Shown here: piece after piece, positions 53,846 through 62,736 of the stretch
How the letters are laid out: the number at the start of each line of letters is the position of its first letter
How positions within the stretch are numbered: the first letter of the stretch is position 1
Source of the DNA: Kangiella sediminilitoris
GTDB taxonomy: Bacteria > Pseudomonadota > Gammaproteobacteria > Enterobacterales > Kangiellaceae
NCBI RefSeq assembly: GCF_001708405.1
Contig: NZ_CP012418.1
Location: forward strand, 620,001-684,000
Direction of reading: 5' to 3'
Length of the DNA: 64,000 bases
The notes under the pieces: model-generated
What the model saw: the letters and a program-made list of their open reading frames with translations, nothing else
What the model was told of the DNA's origin: nothing
Database searches by the model: none
Program-made: the position numbers and the translations under genes

Positions 53846-54244
53846 ATGGCTAATGATAAAAGAAAGCAAGAAGATGTTGAAATTGACATGACACCGATGC
53901 TCGACATCGTGTTTATCATGTTGATTTTCTTCATCGTTACTACGGTTTTTGTGAAACAAGCAGGCGTAGATGTTGTCAAACCTAGTGCGACCACAGCAGA
54001 AGAGCGTAAAAACGCATATATCTTTGTGGCCATTGACGATAAGAACACCATTACGATTGATAAAACGACTGTTCAGCCTGCAGAAGTTAAATCAAAAATC
54101 CAATCATTGCGTACTGAAAACTTGGAAGGTGAAGTAGTTATCCAGGCAGATAAAAAAGCAAGAGCAGGGCTTGTGTTAAAAGTCATTGATTTTGCTAAAA
54201 GCGCTGGAGCCAAGGTTTCTGTCGCAACAGAGAAGGTACAGTAA
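53846..54244 (+). CDS. exbD: ExbD2-type biopolymer transport protein
   Basis: A 132-aa protein with one N-terminal membrane helix containing the proton-carrying Asp20 in MTPMLDIVFIMLIFF, then a periplasmic domain with the ExbD/TolR beta-alpha pattern ending VSVATEKVQ. Works with ExbB to transmit the proton motive force to TonB. The next gene begins 3 bases after its stop. Confidence 0.93.
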   Translation: MANDKRKQEDVEIDMTPMLDIVFIMLIFFIVTTVFVKQAGVDVVKPSATTAEERKNAYIFVAIDDKNTITIDKTTVQPAEVKSKIQSLRTENLEGEVVIQADKKARAGLVLKVIDFAKSAGAKVSVATEKVQ

Positions 54245-54247
54245 ACG

Positions 54248-54883
54248 ATGATGAGAGTTATATTAAGTGCACTGTTTGCCTTTGGTATTGTGGTTGGTCT
54301 ATTTCTATTGATGAATCTTTTGATCTCTTCTGATGATACGAAAGATGAAGATATGGACAATATCAAGGTAGAAGTGGCTTTTGTTGAGGAAGATAAACAG
54401 GTTCAACGTAAAGAACGTCGTCCTCCTAAAAAGCCACCACCACCGAAAGAGCCACCACCGCCACAACAACAGGTGCAGCAGAAGCAGCAGAAGGTTGTGA
54501 CTGCGTTGGTTGATATTAAGATTGATAATATTGATGCTTCTATGGACGGCGCAGGTATTTATATTGGTGGTTTAGGGCAAGGCCAGAGTGACTTTGCTGG
54601 AATGGGTGATGGTGATGCTATCCCTGTATACCAGCCACCTGCTGACTACCCAGTCCAAGCACAGCTGAAAGGCATTGAAGGTTATGTAACATTCAGTTTG
54701 GATATCGGTCCAGATGGTTCGCCGTCAAACATTTCGGTTGAAGATGAAAATCCTCGTGGTGTCTTCCGAAGAAATGCGTTACGAGCTATTCGGAAGTGGA
54801 AATTCAAACCAAGAATCGTCAATGGGCAGCCCATCCCTCAGCGTAATATGAGGTATACGATGGAATTTGAGCTTGCTCAATAA
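54248..54883 (+). CDS. tonB: TonB2-type energy transducer
   Basis: A 211-aa protein anchored by an N-terminal helix (VILSALFAFGIVVGLFLLMNLL), followed by a short acidic-basic segment, a proline-rich spacer (PPKKPPPPKEPPPPQQQ, about residues 59-75), and the C-terminal TonB domain (YPVQAQLKGIEGYVTFSLDI ... NALRAIRKWKFKPRI). The short spacer fits TonB2 rather than enteric TonB. It spans the periplasm to open outer-membrane receptors; none are encoded in this window. A TPR gene follows after 14 bases. Confidence 0.92.
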   Translation: MMRVILSALFAFGIVVGLFLLMNLLISSDDTKDEDMDNIKVEVAFVEEDKQVQRKERRPPKKPPPPKEPPPPQQQVQQKQQKVVTALVDIKIDNIDASMDGAGIYIGGLGQGQSDFAGMGDGDAIPVYQPPADYPVQAQLKGIEGYVTFSLDIGPDGSPSNISVEDENPRGVFRRNALRAIRKWKFKPRIVNGQPIPQRNMRYTMEFELAQ

Positions 54884-54897
54884 CCATAAATAAGTGT

Positions 54898-56238
54898 ATG
54901 AATATGAAGAAATTATCCGTTTTATTAGGAGTCACAGGGTTGGTTTTTGCGGGCAGTGCTATGGCACTTCCGCAAACCAAGTATACTAGCTCTTGTAAGC
55001 CTCTCTCTCCTACAGAAGGCAAATACGAGGAAAAAGGCTCTACTGGTTCGATTAGCTCACAGTCAGCGTTCAAGAAACTAACGGCAGCTAACGAGGCATA
55101 CGCAGACGGAAAGCATCAAGAGTCAATCGCTATACTTAATGAGCTTATTGCTAACTCAAGTGATAAAGTTGCTGTAGGTAGAGCACAGTCATTGCAGGGT
55201 ATGAACTACCAGGCGATAGAGAACTACAGCGCAGCGCGTAATGCTTTTATGAAAGCAATCGAAAGCGGATTCCTGCGTAAGCAAGATGAAGTACGTCTGC
55301 GTCGTGGTATTGCTCAGCTCTATGCTATTGAAGAGAATTACTCTCAAGCAATAAGCTGGATGGAGCGTTATTTTAAAGACGCCATCAAGCCACCAGCAAA
55401 TAGTTATGCTTCCTATGCAAGTCTTCTTTATAACAGTGAGAAGTATCGTGAAGCCATTTGTCCGGCATACATAGCGTTAGAGCAAGGTATCAGTTCAAAA
55501 AAACCAATGTACAGCATGCTTTTCGGTGCACACATTAGGTTAAATGAAAATGTTGGTGCTGAGACAATCGGCGAGGAAATGATTGAGCTTTTCCCAGACG
55601 ATAAATCTGTCTATAACAACTTGTTTGCCGTATATAGCCGTCGTGGAAAACAGGCTGACATGCTTGCTTTAGCTGAATTAGCGAGAATGAATGGAATATG
55701 GCAGAGTGAGACGAACTATAAGCAGCTTTCTGCATTGTTTTCGAACAATAAAACGCCCCGTCTTGCGGCGGAACGCTTAAAAGAAGGCATTAACAAGGGT
55801 GTTGTTGAGTCAAACGAGGATAATTGGAAGCGTGTAGCTGATAATTACTTCTTTGCAAAAGACTTGGAGAATGCTGTAGAAGCCTATGATAAAGCATCGT
55901 CATTTACATCATCTGGTAAATATGATTATAAAGTAGCAATCATGTATCAAGACAATGATGATTATGCTAAGGCAGCAAGAAAGTATAGCGAAGCTATTAG
56001 GAAAGGTGGTCTTAAAGAAGGCGACATTGGTTATGCCTACATGAACTTAGGTGTATCTCAATTCCGTTTGGGCCGCGAACAAGCTGCTATTGAAACAATG
56101 AAACGCGCAACAAAATATCCAAAAGTAGCAAAAAATGCTAATGCATACATTAAGTACCTTGGAGATTTGAAAAGAATGCGCGATTCTCTAGCTGAGATTA
56201 ATCAGGAAGAGAATCAAGAGGGAGAAGGCGAAAGCTAA
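54898..56238 (+). CDS. TPR-repeat periplasmic protein of the TonB2 operon
   Basis: A 446-aa exported protein: leader MNMKKLSVLLGVTGLVFAGSAMA, then tandem tetratricopeptide-like helical repeats over most of the length (for instance SIAILNELIANSSDKVAVGRA, NAVEAYDKASSFTS, DYAKAARKYSEAIRKGG). A single pair of cysteines occurs early (SSCKPLS, EAICPAY). It is the sixth gene of the operon; a TPR gene in this place is typical for TonB2 systems of Vibrio, Shewanella and relatives. Likely a scaffold; function not established. The last gene before a good terminator. Confidence 0.85.
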   Translation: MNMKKLSVLLGVTGLVFAGSAMALPQTKYTSSCKPLSPTEGKYEEKGSTGSISSQSAFKKLTAANEAYADGKHQESIAILNELIANSSDKVAVGRAQSLQGMNYQAIENYSAARNAFMKAIESGFLRKQDEVRLRRGIAQLYAIEENYSQAISWMERYFKDAIKPPANSYASYASLLYNSEKYREAICPAYIALEQGISSKKPMYSMLFGAHIRLNENVGAETIGEEMIELFPDDKSVYNNLFAVYSRRGKQADMLALAELARMNGIWQSETNYKQLSALFSNNKTPRLAAERLKEGINKGVVESNEDNWKRVADNYFFAKDLENAVEAYDKASSFTSSGKYDYKVAIMYQDNDDYAKAARKYSEAIRKGGLKEGDIGYAYMNLGVSQFRLGREQAAIETMKRATKYPKVAKNANAYIKYLGDLKRMRDSLAEINQEENQEGEGES

Positions 56239-56252
56239 AACTCACTATCAAC

Positions 56253-56283
56253 AAAAAGAGCGCTATTTTTAGCGCTTTTTTTG
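56253..56283 (+). terminator. Rho-independent terminator of the TonB2-type operon
   Basis: Stem AGCGCTA/TAGCGCT with TTTT loop, followed by seven T, 20 bases after the TPR gene stop. Confidence 0.9.
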
Positions 56284-56332
56284 TGCCTGTTTACTGGTAA
56301 AATCAAACAGATGAGGTAAAAGGGAAACTATA

Positions 56333-58099
56333 TTGAGAGTTGTAATTTGTTGTTTACTGTTATGTCTTTACGGAGTTGAAGCACAAACTGCTGCTATCTT
56401 TGAGAGAGTTGACTCTGTCATTGAAGAAACAATTAGTGAAGGTGTCCAGGTTCAGCTGATCGACGCAGATTATCACGATCTTGCGTTTCTCTCCATTCGT
56501 ACAAGAAGCGTGAGTAATAAAGCTGATTTAATTAAACACAAAGAATATTACCAAAAGCATGGGTTCCCATACACGTATAGTTCCTTCAAAGATTATTCAA
56601 CAATAATAGTTAAACTTCCGGTTGAACAGTATGAAGAAGTCCTTCAGTCATCGATCGCAAATCTAGAAAACCAGGATTTTCGCTCACTATCTTTTACTGT
56701 TATGGGACAAATAAACCAGCAACGTGTTTTAGGTCTTATCAACCGATTCTACTCGAATACAACTGTTAATATTTTGGCTTCGCAGTCAGAATCTGCGGTT
56801 AGTGTGGACATCTTAAAGTACGATTTTCCATTTGAGTTTGCACAACCCAAGTCATCAACAAAGGCTACAAAAAATATTGCTACTAGTCTTGTGACTGGTT
56901 TTTTACTCTGTCAAATTGACGCAAACAATGTCCCCCTTTTTTATTTGGATCAGGATGGGTTTAGATGCATAAAACCCGCTGATACAAGGCAGCTTCACAT
57001 TGATGAGAAGTTAGTTGCTAACTATAAAAGTGACCTAATGCAACGCTCCAGATTCATAAACTCTGAACCTTTTGAGTGGTTGCAGCTTCTATCTCAGTTT
57101 TCAAAGGATAGAGGCTATGAGCAATTTTTAAGCTATTATAAAGGCCTCCAAACTGTATCTATCGATGACGTTATAGCTCTATATAATGAACGACTACTAG
57201 AAGTAACAGACAGCCACCCTGCAACTGAAAGTGTTGAGTCTAAACAAAAGTATGATTTTAACCAAAACGTCGAAGATCGGTTCGAAGTTGATATCTTTGA
57301 AATTGAAGAAATGGATGGTGTCTTTCGATTTACCTTTGCGGTTCGTGTGGACAATAGCTTTTGTGTACTTATAGACTGTAAGAACTCGCCTTACTACCTG
57401 ACAGTCGCTGATAACCACTTAAACCAAACTCTATCTTTTAGTTTTTCCCCTGAAATATCCCAGCAGGTATTAGGTTATATAAATGAACATTTGGTTCCCT
57501 TTATACTTGGGCAAGAAGGGCTCAGACAAAAAGACCTTGTGGTAGCTCTGAGCGGAGATTTCACAGTAGAGCAGTTAGATGGGTTGTTTTTTGCACTAGG
57601 GAAGCTTCCGTCATCATCAAGCCTTATGATTCAGCAGAAGGGTATACTGGATACCTCTGACTCAAATTCCAGGAGTTGGAAACTACCTGTTCTACCCGGA
57701 GACCAAGACTGGCCTGTTAGTGAGTTATTGTACTATGTACTTAAATCCAGTCTTAGCGAAGAGGCGGAAGTGGTAAAAGATAATTCTATAATTGGCCTGA
57801 AGCCGCAGCCATTTTTTAACGTGAATCGGTTTAGCTCGACACTGACCGTTAGGCCAGCCAATAAGATCCATGAGAATTTAAATACTAGCCTGCTTGTGGA
57901 TGAGAAACAATTTGAACAGTGGAAAAAAAGCCTTCTCAATAACTTACGACTTCAGGATAGTAAATACCAAACAAAATTATTAACCAAGGTTTTTGGCCTG
58001 AAAGATTATAATGAACAGCTTAATAAGGGTATTGCCGAATTAACACTAAGTGATTTTAAACAGTTCGTACAAAGTTCTTTGATAGAGCATATAGAGTAA
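56333..58099 (+). CDS. Exported M16-peptidase-like protein without catalytic motif
   Basis: A 588-aa protein starting at TTG 56333 with an AAGGG site about 8 bases upstream; the N-terminus MRVVICCLLLCLYGVEAQTA is a signal peptide. Two segments resemble the alpha-beta roll of M16 (pitrilysin/insulinase) peptidases: KDLVVALSGDFTVEQLDGLFFALGKLP (about 400-430, like the post-strand helix in inactive halves) and SKYQTKLLTKVFGLKDYNEQLNKGIAELTLSDFKQFV at the end. The zinc motif HxxEH is absent, so it cannot be an active M16 enzyme on its own. A wide central region has no recognisable homology. Family assignment is tentative; it could also be an unrelated secreted protein. Confidence 0.5.
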   Translation: MRVVICCLLLCLYGVEAQTAAIFERVDSVIEETISEGVQVQLIDADYHDLAFLSIRTRSVSNKADLIKHKEYYQKHGFPYTYSSFKDYSTIIVKLPVEQYEEVLQSSIANLENQDFRSLSFTVMGQINQQRVLGLINRFYSNTTVNILASQSESAVSVDILKYDFPFEFAQPKSSTKATKNIATSLVTGFLLCQIDANNVPLFYLDQDGFRCIKPADTRQLHIDEKLVANYKSDLMQRSRFINSEPFEWLQLLSQFSKDRGYEQFLSYYKGLQTVSIDDVIALYNERLLEVTDSHPATESVESKQKYDFNQNVEDRFEVDIFEIEEMDGVFRFTFAVRVDNSFCVLIDCKNSPYYLTVADNHLNQTLSFSFSPEISQQVLGYINEHLVPFILGQEGLRQKDLVVALSGDFTVEQLDGLFFALGKLPSSSSLMIQQKGILDTSDSNSRSWKLPVLPGDQDWPVSELLYYVLKSSLSEEAEVVKDNSIIGLKPQPFFNVNRFSSTLTVRPANKIHENLNTSLLVDEKQFEQWKKSLLNNLRLQDSKYQTKLLTKVFGLKDYNEQLNKGIAELTLSDFKQFVQSSLIEHIE

Positions 58100-58171
58100 T
58101 ATTTTATTACGTTTCCTCATATTTTAAGCCTGTTGTCTAAGCTATACTGGTAGGGTTGAAAAGGACACGGT

Positions 58172-59596
58172 ATGGATTGGATAAATAATACATTAAATAA
58201 AGTGAATGACCTCTGGGACAGAAGCCTTGACAGGCATGTGCGAGTGGCTGTTACTGGTTTAAGTGGAGCAGGCAAAACCGCTTTTATAACCTCATTAATT
58301 AATCAGTTACTATTTGCTTCTTCAGAATATCAGCTGCCTTTTTTCGAGGTTGTTGAAGAGGGTAGATTGAAAGCGTCCAAGTTAGAACTTCACAGTGAAT
58401 TGCATATTCCTAGCTTTAAGTACGATCAATGTATAGAACAACTAACAGCTGAAGTACCTTCTTGGCCTGAATCTACAAAAAGTATTTCTCAGGCCCAGAT
58501 TAAGTGCCGGTTCAAAGTTAAAAATCCTTGGCTAAAAAAAGTACATGAACAGTCTGTGTTGACTGTAGATATTGTTGATTACCCTGGGGAGTGGCTTCTC
58601 GACCTACCTCTTTTAGGCATGAGCTTTAAGGATTGGTCACAGCAGTGTTTAAATTATTTGCAAAGTGAGCGAAGAAAAGACTATACAAAGGATGTAGTAA
58701 GGGCAATAAGTAGCCTGGAATTCCACAAAGATTTTAATAATAGGGATGATGATGGATACATAGCAGAACTTGCAAAGCAATATAAAGAATCACTGCTGCA
58801 ATATAGAAATACTGAAGGTGATAACAGCATCGCGCTACCGGGACGCTTTATATTGCCAGGAGAGCTCACCGGTGCGCCTGTATTGGATTTTTTTCCTATA
58901 GTGAATGAAGATGTGCTTTCTCTGGATTGGAGCTCTCTAGAGGGCTCTACATTGCTTAAAAGCCTCGAAAGGAAATTTGACTACTATAAGCGCGAAATCA
59001 TAAAACCTTTCTTTGAAGATTACTTCTCTAAAGTTGACCGACAGATTTTACTGATTGACACAACTTCTGTTCTTGAGAGTGACTATGAGGCCTATCAAGA
59101 TTTAAAAAAGACTATCGAGCTGCTGCTTACCGGGTTTAGTTATGGCCGCTCCAACTGGCTTAAAAGGTTATTTTCACCAACTATCGACAAGTTAATGATT
59201 GCGACAACCAAGGTGGACTTGATTCCACCGGACCAGCACTCGAATATTGAGTCATTTATGCAGAAGATGGTAGCGCAGGCAAAAAATGATGTTGGCTATG
59301 AAGGCGTTGAAGTTGAAACTATGGCGATAAGTTCGGTATCGACTTCTGAGCCCGTAACCACAGAACATAACGGTCAGCCAATGTTATGTGTTAAAGGGTT
59401 AGATAATGACACGGGAGAGCCCGTACTTCATTACCCCGGTAAAGTCCCTTCGACATCATTAAGCAGGACTGAATGGCAGAGCCTGGATATAGATTTTTCT
59501 ACTTTTGGTATACCAGAAATTAAGGCAGATGAACCCTTACCCTATATTCGGATGGATAAGGTATTACAATTTCTGCTGGGAGATAAGTTCTCATGA
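58172..59596 (+). CDS. ycjX: YcjX-family P-loop protein
   Basis: A 474-aa cytoplasmic protein of the DUF463 family, with Walker A GLSGAGKT (residues 29-36), VDIVDYPGEWLLDLPLL as a G3/switch-like segment, and TKVDLIPP as a G4-like segment, so it is a nucleotide-binding, GTPase-like protein. In enterics it belongs to the phage-shock and heat-shock regulated neighbourhood with ycjF, which overlaps here by 4 bases (ATGA). Cellular role unclear. Confidence 0.92.
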   Translation: MDWINNTLNKVNDLWDRSLDRHVRVAVTGLSGAGKTAFITSLINQLLFASSEYQLPFFEVVEEGRLKASKLELHSELHIPSFKYDQCIEQLTAEVPSWPESTKSISQAQIKCRFKVKNPWLKKVHEQSVLTVDIVDYPGEWLLDLPLLGMSFKDWSQQCLNYLQSERRKDYTKDVVRAISSLEFHKDFNNRDDDGYIAELAKQYKESLLQYRNTEGDNSIALPGRFILPGELTGAPVLDFFPIVNEDVLSLDWSSLEGSTLLKSLERKFDYYKREIIKPFFEDYFSKVDRQILLIDTTSVLESDYEAYQDLKKTIELLLTGFSYGRSNWLKRLFSPTIDKLMIATTKVDLIPPDQHSNIESFMQKMVAQAKNDVGYEGVEVETMAISSVSTSEPVTTEHNGQPMLCVKGLDNDTGEPVLHYPGKVPSTSLSRTEWQSLDIDFSTFGIPEIKADEPLPYIRMDKVLQFLLGDKFS

Positions 59597-60672
59597 GTGA
59601 TAAGCCTGTAAAGTTTTACGGTAAGGATAAAGAGCACCAAAAAGCTGAAAAACTACTGCAAGAACAAAACCTGGGTGACGACGGTGGCATTAAATATCAT
59701 TTGGCTATTGATGAAGCATCTGACCGTGAGACGGATGATTCGGCTTCTTTAAAAAAGCAAAGCAAGGGGGGCTTCCTTAGACGATTGTTTTGGCCCGCGC
59801 TCTCTGCTTTTGTTATCACGGCAGCCGGATACGAGGCGATCCAATTCATTAATAGTCTGATGAGTACCCATTGGTTGCTTGGAAGCGCGGTTGGGGTACT
59901 TGCTGGTGCCGCAGTTATCAGTGGTGGCTATATGCTGATTAAGGGCTGGCAGGCAAAATATCGTTTTAAGAAGAGGCGTCAACAACAAGTACGTTTTGAG
60001 GAAATCCAACAAAAAAATAGTTACGGTAAGGCAGCCGCTCCATTAAACGAGCTGACGCTAGAAATTGGTCAGTATGTGGATATGAAGGGGTTGAAGCAGA
60101 AGTATCAACGCCAAAAGCAACAGGTACACAATGACAAAGAGTTGATTCAAATTTATTCGGATACAGTACTGAAGGGGTTAGATAAAATTGCTCTGGACGC
60201 TATTACCAAGCACGCGACAGAAGCCGCAGCTATGGTTGCTATCAGTCCACTTGCAATAGGGGATATGGCTTTGGTTGCGTGGCGTGGAAGCAAAATGATT
60301 GAGGAGGTCTCGCAAATTTATGGCTGTCCGCAAACGGCCTTAAGTAGATTTGAGATGACGAAAAAGATATTTAAGAATATGATGTTGGCCGGTGCCAGTG
60401 ATTTAGTGGCTGATGCAAGTGTTGAGTTCCTTGGAAAAGGTCTTACAGCGACTATATCAACAAAGGCAGCTCAAGGTATTGGGGTAGGTATGTTGATTGC
60501 GAGAATGGGCCTGCAGAATATGCAGTTATGTCGACCAGTGGCCTTTAGCGACGATAATAAACCAAGGCTCGGTGATATCAGGAAATCAATTTACAGTAAG
60601 GTTGCAGGGCTTATTAAAAGCATTTCAACCTCAGGAAAGAGCGTAGAGAAAAAAACGCAGGGGAAATTATAA
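59593..60672 (+). CDS. ycjF: YcjF-family inner membrane protein (DUF697)
   Basis: A 359-aa protein with a charged N-terminal cytoplasmic stretch, two adjacent membrane helices (about residues 67-92 and 96-117) and a DUF697 domain towards the C-terminus (ITKHATEAAAMVAISPLAIGDM and related helices). The pair ycjX-ycjF is conserved in Gammaproteobacteria and the overlap implies coupled translation. No psp gene is nearby. Function is unknown. Confidence 0.9.
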   Translation: MSDKPVKFYGKDKEHQKAEKLLQEQNLGDDGGIKYHLAIDEASDRETDDSASLKKQSKGGFLRRLFWPALSAFVITAAGYEAIQFINSLMSTHWLLGSAVGVLAGAAVISGGYMLIKGWQAKYRFKKRRQQQVRFEEIQQKNSYGKAAAPLNELTLEIGQYVDMKGLKQKYQRQKQQVHNDKELIQIYSDTVLKGLDKIALDAITKHATEAAAMVAISPLAIGDMALVAWRGSKMIEEVSQIYGCPQTALSRFEMTKKIFKNMMLAGASDLVADASVEFLGKGLTATISTKAAQGIGVGMLIARMGLQNMQLCRPVAFSDDNKPRLGDIRKSIYSKVAGLIKSISTSGKSVEKKTQGKL

Positions 60673-60674
60673 AC

Positions 60675-61475
60675 ATGATAGAAATTAAAGGCTTAGCGAA
60701 AAGCTTTGCGTATGATAAGAAAGAAGCCAAGAAAAAGAAAGGAACTGTGGCTAAGGATCCAAGAGAAGGGGAAGGCGTTTTTCATGCTGTGAGAGACGTC
60801 AGCTTTAGTTGTGATAAGGGCAAAGTATTAGGTCTACTTGGACCAAATGGTGCCGGTAAGACAACTACTTTACGCATGCTATCGACTGCTCTCGAACCCA
60901 CCGCTGGTGAGATATTGATCAACGGTCATGATGTTACGAAAGAGCCGCGTTATGCCCAGAAGTTAATTGGCTTTCTGTCTGGCAAAACGGGGTTATATCA
61001 TCGTTTAACAGTTAGGGAGAATGTTGAGTATTTTGGCCGGATGCATGGCCTGTCAAAGCAAGTTATGGATGAGCGTCTGGATAAGATATTTAATATGTTG
61101 GATATGCACTCGTTTGCTGGAAAACGTGCTGATGATTTATCAACTGGGATGATGCAACGAGCTTCTATTGCAAGAGCGGTAATACATGACCCTAAAGTAT
61201 TGGTCTTTGATGAACCTACGACAGGATTGGATGTGATTTCAGCAAAAACCGTTCTGGACTTTATCGAGAGTTATAAAGGCTCGGAGATGTCGGTAATCTT
61301 TTCGACTCACCATTTGCATGAAGTGGAAAAACTGTGTGACGAGGTTTGCTTGATCGACTTGGGTGAAACTAAGTTTTATGGTTCGACTCAAGAGTTTGCT
61401 GCACAAACACCGTCAGGCAATTTATATGATGCCTTCTTACATAATATAAACAATAAAGAATTAGAGGTGGCTTAG
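60675..61475 (+). CDS. natA: ABC exporter ATP-binding protein, NatA type
   Basis: ATPase (266 aa) of an ABC-2 exporter. An insertion of Lys/Glu residues (KKEAKKKKGTVAKD, about 16-29) precedes the core, as in NatA of sodium exporters. Walker A GPNGAGKTT (about 55-63), Q-loop FLSGKTGLY, signature LSTGMMQR and Walker B VLVFDEPTTGLD are intact, with HHLHEVE as switch His. It begins 2 bases after ycjF and is one base from the permease gene. Confidence 0.82.
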   Translation: MIEIKGLAKSFAYDKKEAKKKKGTVAKDPREGEGVFHAVRDVSFSCDKGKVLGLLGPNGAGKTTTLRMLSTALEPTAGEILINGHDVTKEPRYAQKLIGFLSGKTGLYHRLTVRENVEYFGRMHGLSKQVMDERLDKIFNMLDMHSFAGKRADDLSTGMMQRASIARAVIHDPKVLVFDEPTTGLDVISAKTVLDFIESYKGSEMSVIFSTHHLHEVEKLCDEVCLIDLGETKFYGSTQEFAAQTPSGNLYDAFLHNINNKELEVA

Positions 61476-61476
61476 T

Positions 61477-62673
61477 ATGTGGTTGGTTTATAAAAAAGAA
61501 TTATTAGAAATATTAAGAGATAAGAAAACATTAATATTTTCTATCTTATTGCCAACAGTCATATTCCCAGTTTTATTCTTTGGGATAGGTGCATTTGTTG
61601 ATAGCAAAGAAACTGAAGCTAAAAATAAAGAGATAAAAGTTACTTTCATTAATGGTGATACTTTTGAGGGGTTTACCGAGCTTTTCACAGCAGAAAAACT
61701 GTTTAAGAAAGTAACCATCGAAAGTAAAGATTATAAAGAGGAAATTTTAAATAATAATACGGACTTTATTATCGAAATCCCAGAGGGTGCCTCAATGCCC
61801 TCCGACAGCTCCAGGCAGGAAGTTATTAACCTGTATTACAAAGGCTCTTCAAAGTTAGATAACATCTCTCGGGGAAGGGTTAATGATGTCATTGAGCTGT
61901 ACAATAATACACAGCGCCTGGCCTTAGGTGATAAATTTAATCTGTCTACGGATAATGTAAAAGCTTTTAATAACCCAATTGATGTTGAGAATAAAAACTT
62001 CGCATCTGAAAGAGAGAGACTGGGTGAGTTTGCCGGGCCGCTTATAGCCTATATATTAATTGCGCTAGCAGTTTCTGGTGCTATGTATCCAGCGCTAGAA
62101 TTGGGTGTTGGGGAAAAAGAGCGGGGCACCCTGGAGACATTATTATTAACGCCAATGAGTAAAGGTAGAATCGTTCTGGCTAAATTCGCTGTAATCTTTA
62201 CTGCGAGTTTCTTTACGGTCGTTGTAACCCTCTTGAGTTATTTTATATGGACCTACATTTTTACTCTCTGGTTTAATATGGGAGGCTTAGGCTTCTTATC
62301 TAACATCTCTGGTTTAGATTTATTATTGGTTGCCGTTCTGTTAGTCCCATTGACCAGCATCTTTGCTTCAATCATGCTAAGCGCTTCAATATACGCAAAA
62401 AACATGAAGGAAGCGCAAGCCTATATGTCACCTATTTTTATGCTGGGATTCATGCCAGTGATAGTGGCATTTGTACCAGGTATGGAGCTGAATGTGAAAA
62501 CGGCCATGATACCGATTACTAACGTGGCATTGGCGATGAAGGATTTGATTAAAGGTACTGTAGATTATGGCATGATAGGAGTGTTGTTAGCCTCAACACT
62601 GGTAATTGCCGGCGCAATGTTGTACTTCACTACCCAGTTCTTTAAGAAAGAAAAGGTATTGTTTAGAAGTTAA
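61477..62673 (+). CDS. natB: ABC-2 type permease, NatB type
   Basis: Inner-membrane permease (398 aa) of the natA-associated exporter. An N-terminal helix (IFSILLPTVIFPVLFFGIGAF) is followed by a periplasmic region of about 140 residues, then five helices (ALAVSGAMYP, FAVIFTASFFTVVVTLLSYFI and later pairs). The block GVGEKERGTLETLLLTPMSKGRIVLAKF is the ABC-2 hallmark. The NatAB systems export Na+ or act in drug efflux; substrate here is not shown by the sequence. It ends in a bidirectional terminator shared with mltD. Confidence 0.82.
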   Translation: MWLVYKKELLEILRDKKTLIFSILLPTVIFPVLFFGIGAFVDSKETEAKNKEIKVTFINGDTFEGFTELFTAEKLFKKVTIESKDYKEEILNNNTDFIIEIPEGASMPSDSSRQEVINLYYKGSSKLDNISRGRVNDVIELYNNTQRLALGDKFNLSTDNVKAFNNPIDVENKNFASERERLGEFAGPLIAYILIALAVSGAMYPALELGVGEKERGTLETLLLTPMSKGRIVLAKFAVIFTASFFTVVVTLLSYFIWTYIFTLWFNMGGLGFLSNISGLDLLLVAVLLVPLTSIFASIMLSASIYAKNMKEAQAYMSPIFMLGFMPVIVAFVPGMELNVKTAMIPITNVALAMKDLIKGTVDYGMIGVLLASTLVIAGAMLYFTTQFFKKEKVLFRS

Positions 62674-62695
62674 CATACGCATATTAGGATGAATA

Positions 62696-62721
62696 AAAAA
62701 GGGCCTGGAATGGCCCTTTTT
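62696..62721. terminator. Bidirectional terminator between the ABC exporter and mltD
   Basis: Stem AAAAAGGGCC/GGCCCTTTTT with loop TGGAAT ends both convergent transcription units. Confidence 0.92.
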
Positions 62722-62736
62722 AATTGGTAATGGAGA

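Noticed and set aside
54420-54500. Repeat-like CCA/CCG run
   Set aside because: It encodes the proline-rich spacer of TonB, expected for that family.
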